Positions 1 to 10,996 of a DNA stretch of 64,000 nucleotides are shown one piece after another. This DNA comes from an uncultured Aquimarina sp. (GTDB taxonomy: Bacteria; Bacteroidota; Bacteroidia; Flavobacteriales; Flavobacteriaceae), in contig CANMDW010000006.1 in the NCBI GenBank assembly GCA_947496705.1, positions 62,001 to 126,000 on the forward strand, in the 5' to 3' direction. Numbering within the stretch: position 1 is the first letter of the stretch; every line of letters starts with the position of its first letter. The notes below the pieces were generated by a model. It was not told the origin of the DNA. It ran no database searches and was given only the letters and a program-made list of their open reading frames with translations. A program made the position numbers and the translations under genes.

Positions 1-1530
<1,530 letters not shown>

Positions 1531-1532
1531 CT

Positions 1533-1580
1533 AGTATTCAGTATTCAGTATGCAGTACGCAGCTTTCAAAACTGCATACT
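1533..1580. repeat. 7-bp tandem repeat and hairpin in the rpoB-rpoC spacer
   Basis: Four near-identical 7-bp units (AGTATTC, AGTATTC, AGTATGC, AGTACGC) run from 1533 to 1560. AGTATGCAGT (1547-1556) is an exact inverted copy of ACTGCATACT (1571-1580), so the spacer mRNA could fold into a 10-bp stem. There is no T-run after it, so it does not look like a terminator. Confidence 0.7.
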
Positions 1581-1600
1581 ACTTACTGCAAACTATTTTT

Positions 1601-4600
1601 TTATTCTTCTAATCTGATATCCAGACCCAGACCTTTTAGTTCGTGCATTAATACGTTAAAAGATTCTGGTAATCCTGGTTCTGGCATAGGTTCCCCTTTT
1701 ACGATACTTTCGTATGTTTTGGCTCTACCTATGACATCATCAGATTTTACGGTCAATATTTCACGTAATGTTGCAGAAGCTCCATAGGCTTCTAATGCCC
1801 ATACTTCCATCTCTCCGAATCGTTGACCACCAAACTGTGCTTTACCACCAAGTGGTTGCTGAGTAATCAATGAATAAGGACCGATAGAACGTGCATGCAT
1901 CTTATCATCTACCATATGACCAAGTTTAAGCATATAGATTACACCAACAGTAGCTGGCTGATCAAAACGATCTCCTGTTCCACCATCATATAGATATGTA
2001 TGTCCAAATCTTGGAATTCCTGCTTCATCAGTAAATCCATTAATCTGTTCTAAAGATGCTCCATCAAAAATCGGAGTAGCAAATTTTCTATCTAATTTTT
2101 GTCCGGCCCATCCTAACACCGTTTCATAGATCTGGCCAATATTCATACGAGAAGGTACCCCAAGTGGATTCAATACAATATCTACTGGTGTTCCATCTTC
2201 AAGGAACGGCATATCTTCTTCTCTTACAATACGCGCTACGATACCTTTGTTACCGTGACGACCAGCCATCTTATCGCCCACCTTAAGCTTACGTTTCTTT
2301 GCGATATAGACTTTTGCCAATTTTATGATTCCAGCTGGCAATTCATCTCCGACAGAGATCGTAAATTTCTCTCTTCTCAGGTTCCCTTGTAAATCATTTT
2401 CCTTAATCTTATAGTTGTGAATCAAATCTGCTACCATATTATTAAGGTCTTCATCGGTGGTCCAAACGCCTTTGGTTAAATGCGCATAATCATCAACACT
2501 ATTCAGCATTTTTTGAGTATACTTCTTACCCTTAGGAAGCACTTCTTCTCCAAGGTCGTTCATTACACCCTGAGAGGTTTTACCCCCTACAATGACAAAC
2601 AATTTATCTATCAATTCAGATTTTAATAGTTCAAATTTGGTGTCATACGATCTTTCTAACATCTCTATATCTTCCTTATCCTGAGAGCGTTTACGCTTAT
2701 CTTTTATGGCACGAGCAAATAATTTCTTATCAATTACGACTCCATGAAGTGAAGGAGACGCCTTTAAGGATGCGTCTTTAACATCACCTGCTTTATCTCC
2801 GAAGATTGCTCTTAATAGTTTCTCTTCGGGAGTAGGATCACTTTCTCCTTTTGGAGTAATTTTTCCGATAAGGATATCCCCGGGTTTGATTTCTGCACCA
2901 ACGCGAATCATTCCGTTTTCATCAAGATCTTTGGTAGCTTCTTCAGAAACGTTAGGAATATCATTGGTCAATTCTTCATTACCCAACTTGGTATCCCGAA
3001 CTTCAAGAGAATACTCATCAATATGAACAGATGTAAAGATGTCTTCTCTAACTACTTTTTCAGAAATTACGATGGCATCTTCAAAATTATATCCTTTCCA
3101 TGGCATGAAGGCAACTTTCATATTTCTACCCAATGCCAATTCTCCATTCTCTGTAGCATACCCTTGGCAAAGTACCTGGCCTTTTTCAACTCTGTCACCA
3201 ACTCTAACGATTGGTTTCAGGTTGATACTGGTACCCTGGTTGGTTTTACGGAATTTTATTAATTCATAGGTTTTAGCATCACCATCAAAACTTACCATTC
3301 TCTCTTCCTCGGTTCTATCGTACTTAATAGTAATCTTTTGTGCATCTACATATTCGACAACCCCAGCTCCTTCTGCATTAATCAATACTCGGGAATCTGA
3401 AGCTACCTGACGTTCTAATCCGGTACCAACAATTGGTGCATCCACTCTTAATAAAGGTACTGCCTGTCGCATCATATTTGATCCCATCAAAGCACGGTTT
3501 GCATCATCATGTTCTAAGAAAGGGATCAAAGAAGCCGAAATTGATGCTATCTGATTAGGTGCAACATCTGCATAATTTACGTTGGTAGGGTCAATTACCG
3601 GGAAATCACCTTCCATACGTGCAATTACCTTATCAGATCCTATAGTTCCATCATCTTTTAACGGAATATTTGCCTGCGCTATTAATTTCTCTTCCTCTTC
3701 TTCGGCACTTAGATAAGTAAATCCTTTGAGATCGACTTTACCATTTTCTACCTTACGATAAGGAGTTTCCAGGAATCCCATCGAGTTCACTTTTGCAAAC
3801 ACAGAAAGTGAAGAGATCAAACCAATGTTTGGTCCTTCTGGGGTTTCAATCGGACATAAACGACCATAATGTGTATAATGCACATCACGTACTTCAAACC
3901 CGGCACGCTCACGAGATAAACCACCTGGCCCAAGAGCCGAAAGTCTACGCTTATGAGTAATCTCTGCCAATGGATTTGTTTGATCCATAAACTGAGATAA
4001 CTGATTCGTACCAAAGAACGAATTAATCACAGAAGACAAGGTTTTTGCATTGATCAAATCTATTGGTGTAAATACCTCATTATCCCTAACATTCATACGC
4101 TCACGAATCGTACGCGCCATACGTGCCAGACCAACTCCAAACTGTTGTGATAATTGTTCACCTACAGTTCTTACACGACGGTTAGAAAGGTGATCAATAT
4201 CATCTATTTCTGCTTTAGAATTAATTAATTCTATTAAATATTTTATAATGGTAATAATATCTTCTTTGGTAAGCACTTGCTTATCCATCGCTATATCAAG
4301 ACCTAATTTCTTATTCATTCTGTAACGACCTACCTCACCAAGATTGTAACGTTGATCTGAGAAGAATAACTTATCGATAATACCTCTTGCAGTCTCCTCA
4401 TCTGGCGGTTCTGCATTACGTAACTGACGATATATGTGTTCTACCGCTTCTTTTTCTGAGTTGGTAGGATCTTTTTGCAATGTATTGTGGATAATTGCGT
4501 AATCTCCTTTTTGATTATCTTCTTTATGTAATAAGATGGTCTTGGCCCCAGAGTCTACGATTTCATCCAAATGATCTTTATCCAAGATGGTATCACGATC

Positions 4601-5413
4601 CAGGATAATCTCATTACGCTCTATCGATACTACTTCTCCTGTATCTTCATCTACAAAATCTTCATGCCAGGTATTCAATACACGAGCAGCCAATTTTCGT
4701 CCTAATACTTTTTTCAATCCAGATTTAGAAACTTTAATTTCCTCTGCAAGGTCAAATATTTCTAAAATATCTTTATCACGCTCAAAACCGATAGCACGGA
4801 AAAGTGTCGTTACCGGTAATTTTTTCTTTCTATCGATATATGCATACATAACGCTATTGATATCGGTAGCAAATTCTATCCAGGAACCTTTAAAAGGAAT
4901 TACTCTTGCCGAATATAATTTGGTTCCATTTGCATGGAACGATTGTCCAAAGAATACCCCTGGTGATCTGTGTAACTGTGACACTACCACACGCTCTGCT
5001 CCATTAATACAGAAAGTACCGCTAGGTGTCATATAAGGAATTGTACCTAAATATACATCCTGAACAATAGTCTCAAAATCTTCGTGTTCTGGGTCGGTAC
5101 AGAACAGTTTAAGACGCGCTTTTAATGGCACACTATACGTAAGACCTCTTTCTATACACTCCTGAAGATCATATCTTGGAGGGTCAACAAAGTAATCTAA
5201 AAATTCTAGTACAAATTGATTACGAGTATCGGTAATCGGGAAATTTTCCATGAAGGTATTGTATAGACCTTCGTTTCCTCTTTCTTCAGACTTTGTTTCT
5301 AATTGAAAGAAATCCTGAAAGGATTTAATCTGAATATCCAGAAAGTCGGGATATTCAGGTCTATTCTTTACGGAAGAGAAATTCAATCTTTCTGTTTGCG
5401 TTGCTAACATCAA
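1601..5413 (-). CDS. rpoB: RNA polymerase beta subunit
   Basis: This is the beta subunit of RNA polymerase, 1270 residues, which is full length for Bacteroidota. The rifampicin-binding region is intact and of sensitive type: [12 protein letters not shown], then [20 protein letters not shown], keeping the Asp, His and Ser that most often mutate to resistance. The conserved [13 protein letters not shown] and the C-terminal [20 protein letters not shown] segments are present. Two adjacent ATG codons are possible starts (MMLATQ or MLATQ). It follows rplL by 130 bp and precedes rpoC by 76 bp on the same strand, and is presumably co-transcribed with both. Confidence 0.99.
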   Translation of the reverse strand: MMLATQTERLNFSSVKNRPEYPDFLDIQIKSFQDFFQLETKSEERGNEGLYNTFMENFPITDTRNQFVLEFLDYFVDPPRYDLQECIERGLTYSVPLKARLKLFCTDPEHEDFETIVQDVYLGTIPYMTPSGTFCINGAERVVVSQLHRSPGVFFGQSFHANGTKLYSARVIPFKGSWIEFATDINSVMYAYIDRKKKLPVTTLFRAIGFERDKDILEIFDLAEEIKVSKSGLKKVLGRKLAARVLNTWHEDFVDEDTGEVVSIERNEIILDRDTILDKDHLDEIVDSGAKTILLHKEDNQKGDYAIIHNTLQKDPTNSEKEAVEHIYRQLRNAEPPDEETARGIIDKLFFSDQRYNLGEVGRYRMNKKLGLDIAMDKQVLTKEDIITIIKYLIELINSKAEIDDIDHLSNRRVRTVGEQLSQQFGVGLARMARTIRERMNVRDNEVFTPIDLINAKTLSSVINSFFGTNQLSQFMDQTNPLAEITHKRRLSALGPGGLSRERAGFEVRDVHYTHYGRLCPIETPEGPNIGLISSLSVFAKVNSMGFLETPYRKVENGKVDLKGFTYLSAEEEEEKLIAQANIPLKDDGTIGSDKVIARMEGDFPVIDPTNVNYADVAPNQIASISASLIPFLEHDDANRALMGSNMMRQAVPLLRVDAPIVGTGLERQVASDSRVLINAEGAGVVEYVDAQKITIKYDRTEEERMVSFDGDAKTYELIKFRKTNQGTSINLKPIVRVGDRVEKGQVLCQGYATENGELALGRNMKVAFMPWKGYNFEDAIVISEKVVREDIFTSVHIDEYSLEVRDTKLGNEELTNDIPNVSEEATKDLDENGMIRVGAEIKPGDILIGKITPKGESDPTPEEKLLRAIFGDKAGDVKDASLKASPSLHGVVIDKKLFARAIKDKRKRSQDKEDIEMLERSYDTKFELLKSELIDKLFVIVGGKTSQGVMNDLGEEVLPKGKKYTQKMLNSVDDYAHLTKGVWTTDEDLNNMVADLIHNYKIKENDLQGNLRREKFTISVGDELPAGIIKLAKVYIAKKRKLKVGDKMAGRHGNKGIVARIVREEDMPFLEDGTPVDIVLNPLGVPSRMNIGQIYETVLGWAGQKLDRKFATPIFDGASLEQINGFTDEAGIPRFGHTYLYDGGTGDRFDQPATVGVIYMLKLGHMVDDKMHARSIGPYSLITQQPLGGKAQFGGQRFGEMEVWALEAYGASATLREILTVKSDDVIGRAKTYESIVKGEPMPEPGLPESFNVLMHELKGLGLDIRLEE

Positions 5414-5543
5414 TGGACGGAATTAAATTAAAATTTTAAAAAAGGGTTGCGTATTCAACTACTTAATATGTATATACGCAAAATGGTTTAGACCACAGAG
5501 AGTACTCTCCGGGTCTAAACCTATATGTCAATCTTTGGTAAGC

Positions 5544-5921
5544 TTACTTAAGCTCAACCTCGGCTCCAGCCTCTTCTAATTGAGCTTTAAGAGCTTCTGC
5601 TTCGTCTTTACTTACTCCTTCTTTGATTGCTTTAGGAGCTTCGTCAACTAATCCTTTAGCTTCTTTAAGACCAAGACCTGTTAATTCTTTAACAAGTTTT
5701 ACAACTGCTAATTTAGCACCACCAGCTGCAGTAAGGACTACATCGAATTCTGACTTTTCTTCAGCAGCATCTCCTCCTCCAGCGGCACCACCACCAGCAA
5801 CAGCTACTGCAGCAGCAGCAGGCTCGATACCATATTCTTCTTTTAATATACCAGCTAACTCATTAACTTCTTTTACTGTTAAGTTAACTAATTGTTCTGC
5901 GAAATCTTTTAAATCTGCCAT
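5544..5921 (-). CDS. rplL: 50S ribosomal protein bL12 (L7/L12)
   Basis: This is the acidic stalk protein of the large subunit, which recruits and activates translation GTPases. The 125-residue length fits. The N-terminal dimerisation segment ([19 protein letters not shown]) is followed by an Ala/Gly-rich hinge (about residues 34-52) and the globular C-terminal domain with [20 protein letters not shown] and its [14 protein letters not shown] helix. It lies 67 bp after rplJ, as in the classical rplJL pair. Confidence 0.98.
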   Translation of the reverse strand: MADLKDFAEQLVNLTVKEVNELAGILKEEYGIEPAAAAVAVAGGGAAGGGDAAEEKSEFDVVLTAAGGAKLAVVKLVKELTGLGLKEAKGLVDEAPKAIKEGVSKDEAEALKAQLEEAGAEVELK

Positions 5922-5988
5922 TTTCTATCGTTTTAAATAATTTTTTTAATTGAAAATATAATTTGTTAAAAAGTGCGTACACTGCTAA

Positions 5989-6510
5989 TTATCCTTCTTT
6001 TTCAGATAATGTTTTAATGATTCCAGCTAGTTTACCACCACCTGACTTCAACGCAGAAACTACGTTCTTAGCAGGAGACTGTAATAAGCCTATGATATCT
6101 CCGATAACTTCTTCTTTAGACTTAATGTTCACTAAAGCGTCCAGGTTTTCGTCTCCGACATATACTGCCGCTTCTATAAATGCACCTTTTAATAGAGGCT
6201 TATCAGATTTCTTACGAAACTCTTTGATAACCTTTGCAGGTGCATTACCTGTTTCAGCAAATAATATAGAAGTATTACCTTTTAATACATTTGGTAATTC
6301 TCCAAAATCCTTATCAGAATTCTCCATTGCTTTAGCAAGGAGTGTATTCTTAACAATTTTTAATGATACATTAGCTTTAAAACAAGCTCTACGTAAATTT
6401 GAAGTGGTACCTGCATCCAGACCCGAAATATCGGCTAAATAAATATTAGTATTTTCAGCCAACTGAGCAGTTAAGTCTTCAATTACCAGTGATTTTTCTT
6501 CTCTTGTCAT
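5989..6510 (-). CDS. rplJ: 50S ribosomal protein uL10
   Basis: uL10 anchors the L7/L12 stalk to the ribosome and in other bacteria represses its own rplJL mRNA. The 173-residue protein begins MTREEKSLVIEDL and shows the family core: GLDAGTTSNLRRACF, LKIVKNTLLAKAM and FRKKSDKPLLKGAFIE. The C-terminal helix that carries bL12 dimers is present (ISPLASGG-like segment about residues 140-173). It starts 15 bp after the rplA stop, so tight co-transcription and translational coupling are likely. Confidence 0.98.
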   Translation of the reverse strand: MTREEKSLVIEDLTAQLAENTNIYLADISGLDAGTTSNLRRACFKANVSLKIVKNTLLAKAMENSDKDFGELPNVLKGNTSILFAETGNAPAKVIKEFRKKSDKPLLKGAFIEAAVYVGDENLDALVNIKSKEEVIGDIIGLLQSPAKNVVSALKSGGGKLAGIIKTLSEKEG

Positions 6511-6525
6511 AATCGTTTATCTTAA

Positions 6526-7221
6526 TTACTCAGCAAAGTTTTTAGCATCGATCTCAACACCAGGACTCATAGTAGATGATATATATATAGACTTGATATA
6601 TACTCCTTTTGAAGTCTGTGGTTTCAACTTTACTAATGTTGTTATTAATTCTTTAGCATTTCCGGCTATTTTCTCGGCGTCGAAAGAAGATTTTCCTATC
6701 GCTGCATGAACAATACCGGTTTTATCAACTTTGAAATCTATTTTACCAGCCTTCACATCTGAAACAGCTTTTGCTATATCCATAGTTACTGTACCTGTCT
6801 TTGGGTTAGGCATTAATCCACGAGGTCCTAAAACTCTACCTAGCGGTCCTAATTTTCCCATAACGCTAGGCATAGTGATGATTACATCAACATCTGTCCA
6901 TCCACCTTTGATTTTATCAAGGTATTCGTCGAGACCTACAAAATCAGCTCCTGCTTCTTTAGCCTCAGCTTCTTTATCTGGTGTTACCAACGCTAATACT
7001 TTAACATCTTTTCCTGTTCCGTGAGGTAATGTTACCACACCACGCACCATTTGATTTGCTTTACGCGGATCTACGTTCAAACGAACTGCTAAATCTACAG
7101 AAGCATCAAAATTTACGTTTGTTATCTCTTTTACTAAAGCAGAAGCTTCATCTATTGAATACGCTTTGTTCTTATCAACCTTTGCGTTTGCTTCTTTTTG
7201 CTTTTTGGTTACTTTTGCCAT
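6526..7221 (-). CDS. rplA: 50S ribosomal protein uL1
   Basis: uL1 forms the mobile L1 stalk of the 50S subunit and, in well-studied bacteria, represses the rplKA mRNA. The 231 residues match the family length. Diagnostic segments are [28 protein letters not shown] and the [15 protein letters not shown] signature, followed by [18 protein letters not shown]. It lies 18 bp after rplK. The start [15 protein letters not shown] fits flavobacterial orthologues. Confidence 0.98.
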   Translation of the reverse strand: MAKVTKKQKEANAKVDKNKAYSIDEASALVKEITNVNFDASVDLAVRLNVDPRKANQMVRGVVTLPHGTGKDVKVLALVTPDKEAEAKEAGADFVGLDEYLDKIKGGWTDVDVIITMPSVMGKLGPLGRVLGPRGLMPNPKTGTVTMDIAKAVSDVKAGKIDFKVDKTGIVHAAIGKSSFDAEKIAGNAKELITTLVKLKPQTSKGVYIKSIYISSTMSPGVEIDAKNFAE

Positions 7222-7239
7222 TTTGTAAACGTTTTTGGA

Positions 7240-7677
7240 TTAAAAAGGAGCTTGTCCCTTTACAGTTACACCCATCGAACGGGCAGTACCAGCAATCATT
7301 TTCATAGCAGATTCTACAGTAAATGCATTTAAATCCTGCATTTTATCTTCTGCTATCGCACGAACTTGATCCCAAGTAACACTTGCTACTTTTTTACGGT
7401 TAGGCTCTCCAGAACCTTTCTTCTGTTTTGCTGCTTCCAGTATCTGAACAGCTGCTGGTGGAGTCTTAATCACAAAGTCGAAAGACTTGTCAGAATACAC
7501 ATTGATCACAACCGGCAATACTTTACCAGCTTTATCTTGTGTTCTACCATTGAATTGCTTACAGAATTCCATGATATTTACTCCGGCAGCACCTAAAGCA
7601 GGTCCAACTGGTGGCGATGGGTTTGCCGCACCTCCACGAACTTGAAGTTTTACAACCTTACTTAACTCTTTAGCCAT
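7240..7677 (-). CDS. rplK: 50S ribosomal protein uL11
   Basis: uL11 is part of the GTPase-associated centre and is needed for RelA activation in many bacteria. The protein is 145 residues. It shows the proline-rich N-terminal switch ([20 protein letters not shown]), the linker, and the RNA-binding C-terminal domain ending with [13 protein letters not shown]. It is the first of four ribosomal protein genes and follows nusG by 78 bp. Confidence 0.98.
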   Translation of the reverse strand: MAKELSKVVKLQVRGGAANPSPPVGPALGAAGVNIMEFCKQFNGRTQDKAGKVLPVVINVYSDKSFDFVIKTPPAAVQILEAAKQKKGSGEPNRKKVASVTWDQVRAIAEDKMQDLNAFTVESAMKMIAGTARSMGVTVKGQAPF

Positions 7678-7755
7678 TTTTCTAATTTTTAATTTAGCAT
7701 TGTTCTATAAGTTGGAAGCAAAAAGAACAATTCAGGATATATAATGTAACAATTA

Positions 7756-8310
7756 TTATACTTTTTCAACTTGCATATAGCTCAACTCTAATGGAGTTTT
7801 TCTACCAAAAATCTTCACCATTACTTCGAGCTTACGCTTTTCTTCATTCACTTTTTCGACGGTACCATTAAAACCATTAAAAGGCCCATCAATTACTTTT
7901 ACAGTCTCACCAACGGTGTAAGGAATTGCAACACTATCAGTTTTCACTGCGAGTTCATCGACCTTACCTAACATTCTATTAATTTCGGCTTTTCTTAGTG
8001 GCACGGGATCTCCTCCTTTTACTTCTCCAAGAAAACCTATCACACCATTAATAGACTTAATTATATGAGGTATTTCTCCAGAAAGGTTCGCTTCTATCAT
8101 CACATACCCCGGAAAGTATACACGCTCTTTATTAATTTTTTTTCCATTGCGAATCTGAACCACTTTTTCGGTAGGAACAAGAATCTGAGATACATAATCC
8201 TCCATACCCATATGAGCTATTTCACGCTCTATATAGTCCTTCACCTTATTTTCCTGGCCACTCACTGCCCGAACCACGTACCATTTCTTTGTATTATCTA
8301 CCTCGGCCAT
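7756..8310 (-). CDS. nusG: Transcription termination/antitermination protein NusG
   Basis: NusG binds the RNA polymerase clamp, stabilises elongation and couples it to ribosomes or Rho. The 184-residue protein has the NGN domain (KKWYVVRAVSGQENKVKDYI at the N-terminus, YFPGYVMIE in the middle) and a C-terminal KOW domain (VKVIDGPFNGFNGTVEKV). The start MAEVDNTKKWYVV is the only good ATG. It starts 10 bp after secE, the universal secE-nusG pairing. Confidence 0.98.
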   Translation of the reverse strand: MAEVDNTKKWYVVRAVSGQENKVKDYIEREIAHMGMEDYVSQILVPTEKVVQIRNGKKINKERVYFPGYVMIEANLSGEIPHIIKSINGVIGFLGEVKGGDPVPLRKAEINRMLGKVDELAVKTDSVAIPYTVGETVKVIDGPFNGFNGTVEKVNEEKRKLEVMVKIFGRKTPLELSYMQVEKV

Positions 8311-8320
8311 TTTAATAATT

Positions 8321-8518
8321 TTAAGATTTAACTAAAGTAAAATAATACTCTATCACACTGCTAAATACAGTATCCACTCCCCAAATAGCCAGCGAAAAAA
8401 TAACAGAAAAAATAATCACAACCACCGTGAGCCTCTGAGCTTCTGCCCATGGAGTCCATGTTACATGATTTTTTAACTCGTTATATGATTCTGTAATGTA
8501 ATTTATTATTCCAGCCAT
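8321..8518 (-). CDS. secE: Preprotein translocase subunit SecE
   Basis: SecE is the small essential clamp of the SecYEG protein-conducting channel. The 65-residue single-span form is typical of this phylum. The N-terminal amphipathic helix (YITESYNELKNHVTWTPWAE) precedes one hydrophobic helix (TVVVIIFSVIFSLAIWGVD). Position directly before nusG and after tRNA-Trp confirms the call, which would be weak from sequence alone because the protein is short. Confidence 0.96.
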   Translation of the reverse strand: MAGIINYITESYNELKNHVTWTPWAEAQRLTVVVIIFSVIFSLAIWGVDTVFSSVIEYYFTLVKS

Positions 8519-8627
8519 CTTATTTATTATTTGAACGAACTGAAAAATAAAGCTTTCATTTCGTTATAAAATTTACTATCTCAACAATCGATATTCAGTT
8601 AAGGTTTATTCAATTGTTTTTAAAACA

Positions 8628-8638
8628 GGTTGAGAGGC
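8628..8638 (-). repeat. Partial copy of the tRNA-Trp 3' part
   Basis: The 11 bases here are identical to positions 8752-8762, the T-arm and acceptor part of tRNA-Trp. The copy sits 110 bp downstream of the tRNA in the direction of transcription. It may be a relic of duplication or a base-pairing element in the precursor transcript. Confidence 0.5.
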
Positions 8639-8747
8639 ACTATTCTATCCCAATAATGTCGGGACCAGAACAGGCTTCTCGCCTCATTAACTCTTTTATT
8701 CCTTAAAAATGCTATCTGCTCCAAACAAAACAATTAACACCTCTATG

Positions 8748-8820
8748 CACGGGTTGAGAGGCTCGAACTCCCGACACCTGGTTTTGGAGACCAGTGCTCT
8801 ACCAACTGAGCTAAACCCGT
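8748..8820 (-). tRNA. tRNA-Trp (anticodon CCA)
   Basis: A 73-nt cloverleaf without encoded CCA. The acceptor arms are ACGGGTT and AACCCGT with discriminator G, the D arm is GCTC/GAGC, and the anticodon arm CTGGT-CTCCAAA-ACCAG gives anticodon CCA. The T arm GGGAG-TTCGAGC-CTCTC closes. It lies between tuf and secE on their strand and is probably processed out of the same transcript. Confidence 0.97.
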
Positions 8821-8858
8821 TTGGGTGGGTACACTACCTCCCGAATTGGTTATCGGAA

Positions 8859-8872
8859 TGAGCTAAACCCGT
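8859..8872 (-). repeat. Partial copy of the tRNA-Trp 5' end
   Basis: Fourteen bases are identical to the 5' end of the tRNA-Trp gene (ACGGGTTTAGCTCA on the minus strand), starting 52 bp upstream of the real tRNA. With the 3' fragment at 8628-8638, the functional tRNA is bracketed by pieces of itself. The rest of the 8821-9037 spacer has two palindromes, listed separately, and no gene. Confidence 0.6.
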
Positions 8873-8954
8873 ATAAAAGAAATAAAAATCCTATGACATC
8901 TATTTCTTTTTCTTTTCATTAGTTCACCTACTTTTACGAAACTCAGTTCTGAGC

Positions 8955-8970
8955 CCTGCCTGTCGGCAGG
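8955..8970. repeat. CCTGCC/GGCAGG palindrome
   Basis: CCTGCC-TGTC-GGCAGG, a GC-rich hairpin in an AT-rich spacer. Similar CCTGCC/GGCAGG palindromes occur at 16742-16760, 28647-28661 and inside 48143-48181, so this is a small dispersed intergenic repeat family. Confidence 0.6.
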
Positions 8971-8983
8971 TAAACCCATATAC

Positions 8984-9022
8984 ATAAGTCAAGGTATTCG
9001 CCTAGGCGAATACCTTACTTAT
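8984..9022 (-). terminator. Long palindrome downstream of tuf, possible terminator or processing site
   Basis: A perfect 26-bp palindrome (8991-9016) centred on CCTAGG is extended on both sides by ATAAGT/ACTTAT with one bulged base. It lies 16 bp after the tuf stop codon. The minus strand after it has no real T-run, so it may be an RNA processing or mRNA-stabilising stem between tuf and tRNA-Trp rather than a true intrinsic terminator. Confidence 0.45.
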
Positions 9023-9037
9023 ATATACTATATTGTA

Positions 9038-10225
9038 TTAGTCTAAAATTTCAGTTACCTGACCGGCACCTACTGTTCTACCACCTTCACGGATAGCAAA
9101 ACGAAGACCAACATTCATTGCAATTGTTTGAATTAGCTCAACAGTAATTGTTAAGTTATCTCCAGGCATTACCATTTCAACTCCATCAGGAAGCGCAATA
9201 TTTCCAGTTACATCAGTTGTACGTACATAAAACTGAGGACGGTAGTTATTATGGAATGGTGTGTGACGCCCACCTTCTTCTTTCTTAAGGATATATACCT
9301 CTGCTTTGAATTTTTTGTGAGGAGTTACAGAACCTGGTTTAGTAATAACCATACCACGAGAAATCTGAGTTTTTTCAATACCTCTTAATAAAATACCTAC
9401 ATTATCTCCAGCCTCACCTCTATCCAATATTTTACGGAACATCTCAACCCCGGTAATCGTAGAAGTTAATTTCTCAGCACCCATACCAATGATATCAACA
9501 GCATCTCCTGTATTAGCTACACCTGTCTCAATACGACCAGTAGCAACAGTACCACGGCCAGTAATAGAGAATACATCTTCGATAGGCATTAAGAAAGGCT
9601 TATCAACATCACGCTTAGGTAATTCGATCCAAGAATCTACAGCCTGCATCAATTCTAAAACAGTATCTACCCATTTTTGTTCTCCGTTAAGAGCTCCAAG
9701 AGCCGAACCTGAAATTACAGGACCATTATCACCGTCATAGTCATAGAAAGACAGTAAATCTCTAACTTCCATTTCAACAAGCTCTAATAATTCCTCATCA
9801 TCAACCATATCCACTTTATTAAGGAATACAACGATTCTAGGTATACCTACCTGACGACCTAAAAGTATATGCTCACGAGTTTGTGGCATAGGACCATCTG
9901 TAGCAGCAACTACTAAGATTGCACCATCCATTTGAGCTGCACCAGTAACCATGTTCTTCACATAATCGGCGTGACCCGGACAGTCAACATGAGCGTAGTG
10001 ACGAGCTTCTGTAGCATACTCTACGTGAGACGTATTAATTGTAATACCTCTTTCTTTTTCTTCTGGTGCATTGTCAATCTGATCAAAAGATTTTGCTTCA
10101 GAAAATCCAGCATCTGCCAATACCTTAGTAATCGCAGCAGTTAATGTAGTTTTACCGTGATCAACATGTCCAATAGTACCAATATTTAAGTGCGGTTTGG
10201 AACGATCAAAAGTTTCCTTTGCCAT
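9038..10225 (-). CDS. tuf: Translation elongation factor Tu
   Basis: EF-Tu is the GTPase that delivers aminoacyl-tRNA to the ribosome. The 395-residue protein has all G motifs: GHVDHGKTT (G1), [12 protein letters not shown] (switch), [11 protein letters not shown] (G3), NKVDMVD (G4) and SGSALGAL (G5), then the two beta-barrel domains ending in [11 protein letters not shown]. Only one tuf is in the window. It follows tRNA-Thr(GGT) by 58 bp, the same arrangement as thrT-tufB in E. coli, and should be expressed from the tRNA operon promoter near 10950. Confidence 0.99.
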   Translation of the reverse strand: MAKETFDRSKPHLNIGTIGHVDHGKTTLTAAITKVLADAGFSEAKSFDQIDNAPEEKERGITINTSHVEYATEARHYAHVDCPGHADYVKNMVTGAAQMDGAILVVAATDGPMPQTREHILLGRQVGIPRIVVFLNKVDMVDDEELLELVEMEVRDLLSFYDYDGDNGPVISGSALGALNGEQKWVDTVLELMQAVDSWIELPKRDVDKPFLMPIEDVFSITGRGTVATGRIETGVANTGDAVDIIGMGAEKLTSTITGVEMFRKILDRGEAGDNVGILLRGIEKTQISRGMVITKPGSVTPHKKFKAEVYILKKEEGGRHTPFHNNYRPQFYVRTTDVTGNIALPDGVEMVMPGDNLTITVELIQTIAMNVGLRFAIREGGRTVGAGQVTEILD

Positions 10226-10283
10226 AATGAATTTATTTAATCTTAGTTATATATATTAGTGTTCAATTTATGCTTGCACTAAG

Positions 10284-10355
10284 AGCCAATGACGAGATTT
10301 GAACTCGTGACCTCTTCCTTACCAAGGAAACGCTCTACCCCTGAGCTACACCGGC
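10284..10355 (-). tRNA. tRNA-Thr (anticodon GGT)
   Basis: A 72-nt cloverleaf: acceptor GCCGGTG/CATTGGC (two G-T pairs), D arm GCTC/GAGC, anticodon arm TTTCC-TTGGTAA-GGAAG with anticodon GGT, and T arm ACGAG-TTCAAAT-CTCGT. CCA is not encoded. It is the last of four tRNAs before tuf. Confidence 0.97.
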
Positions 10356-10476
10356 TTTTTAATGAGTATAACGGAAAATCAGAACACTTTCATTACTTTC
10401 AGAAAGAAATCCGACTAATCATTACATTTATGTTAAAAATCCAATCTTAAAACCCTCAAGATTAGCTCTAATTTTG

Positions 10477-10549
10477 AGCGGGAGACCGGGTTCGAACCGG
10501 CGACATTCAGCTTGGAAGGCTGACGCTCTACCAACTGAGCTACTCCCGC
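10477..10549 (-). tRNA. tRNA-Gly (anticodon TCC)
   Basis: A 73-nt cloverleaf: acceptor GCGGGAG/CTCCCGC, anticodon arm TCAGC-CTTCCAA-GCTGA with anticodon TCC, and T arm GCCGG-TTCGAAC-CCGGT. It lies between tRNA-Tyr and tRNA-Thr(GGT) in one presumed transcript. Confidence 0.97.
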
Positions 10550-10588
10550 TTTTTCTCCAAAACAAATCTGTTATACATATTTTAGAGA

Positions 10589-10606
10589 TTCCCGCTTTCG
10601 CGGGAA
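10589..10606. repeat. TTCCCGC/GCGGGAA palindrome between tRNA genes
   Basis: TTCCCGC-TTTC-GCGGGAA forms a 7-bp stem with a 4-base loop between tRNA-Gly and tRNA-Tyr. It resembles the hairpin at 46574-46593 (ATTCCGGC/GCCGGAAT), a widespread type of short dispersed intergenic repeat. Confidence 0.55.
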
Positions 10607-10613
10607 ATAAATG

Positions 10614-10696
10614 TGGGGAGAGCAGGATTCGAACCTGCGAAGTCGTAAAACAACAGAGTTACAGTCTGTCCTCGTTGGCCGCTTGAGTATCTCCCC
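10614..10696 (-). tRNA. tRNA-Tyr (anticodon GTA)
   Basis: An 83-nt class II tRNA: acceptor GGGGAGA/TCTCCCC with discriminator A, anticodon arm ACAGA-CTGTAAC-TCTGT with anticodon GTA, a long variable arm as expected for bacterial tRNA-Tyr, and T arm GCAGG-TTCGAAT-CCTGC. Confidence 0.97.
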
Positions 10697-10821
10697 TTCA
10701 TTAAAAATCCAAAATTTTATGATGAACTTATAAATTTTAAGTGTGCAAAAATAACTATTTATTACACAATTCAAAATCATATAAAAAAGCATTTTTCAAT
10801 AAAAAAATAGAGCCTTTTTAG

Positions 10822-10895
10822 AGCCGATAGAGGGACTCGAACCCACGACCTGCTGATTACAAATCAGCTGCTCTAGCCAGCTGAGCTATATCGGC
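10822..10895 (-). tRNA. tRNA-Thr (anticodon TGT)
   Basis: A 74-nt cloverleaf: acceptor GCCGATA/TATCGGC, anticodon arm GCTGA-TTTGTAA-TCAGC with anticodon TGT, and T arm GTGGG-TTCGAGT-CCCTC (the last pair of the arm is weak). It is the promoter-proximal tRNA of the cluster. Confidence 0.97.
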
Positions 10896-10922
10896 TTTTT
10901 GCTATGTTTTTGAACATAAAAA

Positions 10923-10944
10923 AGTCCGCTATTTCTAACGGACT
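10923..10944 (-). promoter_or_regulatory. Terminator-like hairpin in the leader of the tRNA-tuf operon
   Basis: On the minus strand AGTCCG pairs with CGGACT across a short loop and is followed directly by TTTTTT. The hairpin starts about where transcription from the promoter at 10946-10975 should start, and precedes tRNA-Thr(TGT). It looks like an intrinsic terminator placed between promoter and first gene, so it could act as an attenuator, or protect the 5' end. It could also end transcripts coming from hpf. Confidence 0.55.
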
Positions 10945-10945
10945 G

Positions 10946-10975
10946 CAAATGTATATAATTTATTTTTTACACAAA
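10946..10975 (-). promoter_or_regulatory. Bacteroidota-type promoter of the tRNA-tuf operon
   Basis: The minus strand has TTTG (-33 element, 10972-10975), an 18-bp spacer and TACATTTG (-7 element, 10946-10953), an excellent match to the TTTG/TAnnTTTG consensus of the Bacteroidota primary sigma factor. It lies between hpf and the first tRNA, giving the four tRNAs and tuf their own strong promoter. Confidence 0.8.
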
Positions 10976-10996
10976 ACTATTTTTCAAAAAAAATAG

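Noticed and set aside
4587..5036. 149-residue plus-strand frame inside rpoB
   Set aside because: It is antisense to a strongly conserved rpoB region and has no family features.
5963..6442. 159-residue plus-strand frame opposite rplJ
   Set aside because: It is antisense to rplJ with no recognisable domain; the minus-strand gene is certain.
10474..10686. A 70-residue plus-strand frame starting MSGRPGSNRRHSAWKADALP
   Set aside because: It runs antisense through tRNA-Gly and tRNA-Tyr; this is a classic false protein produced by tRNA genes.
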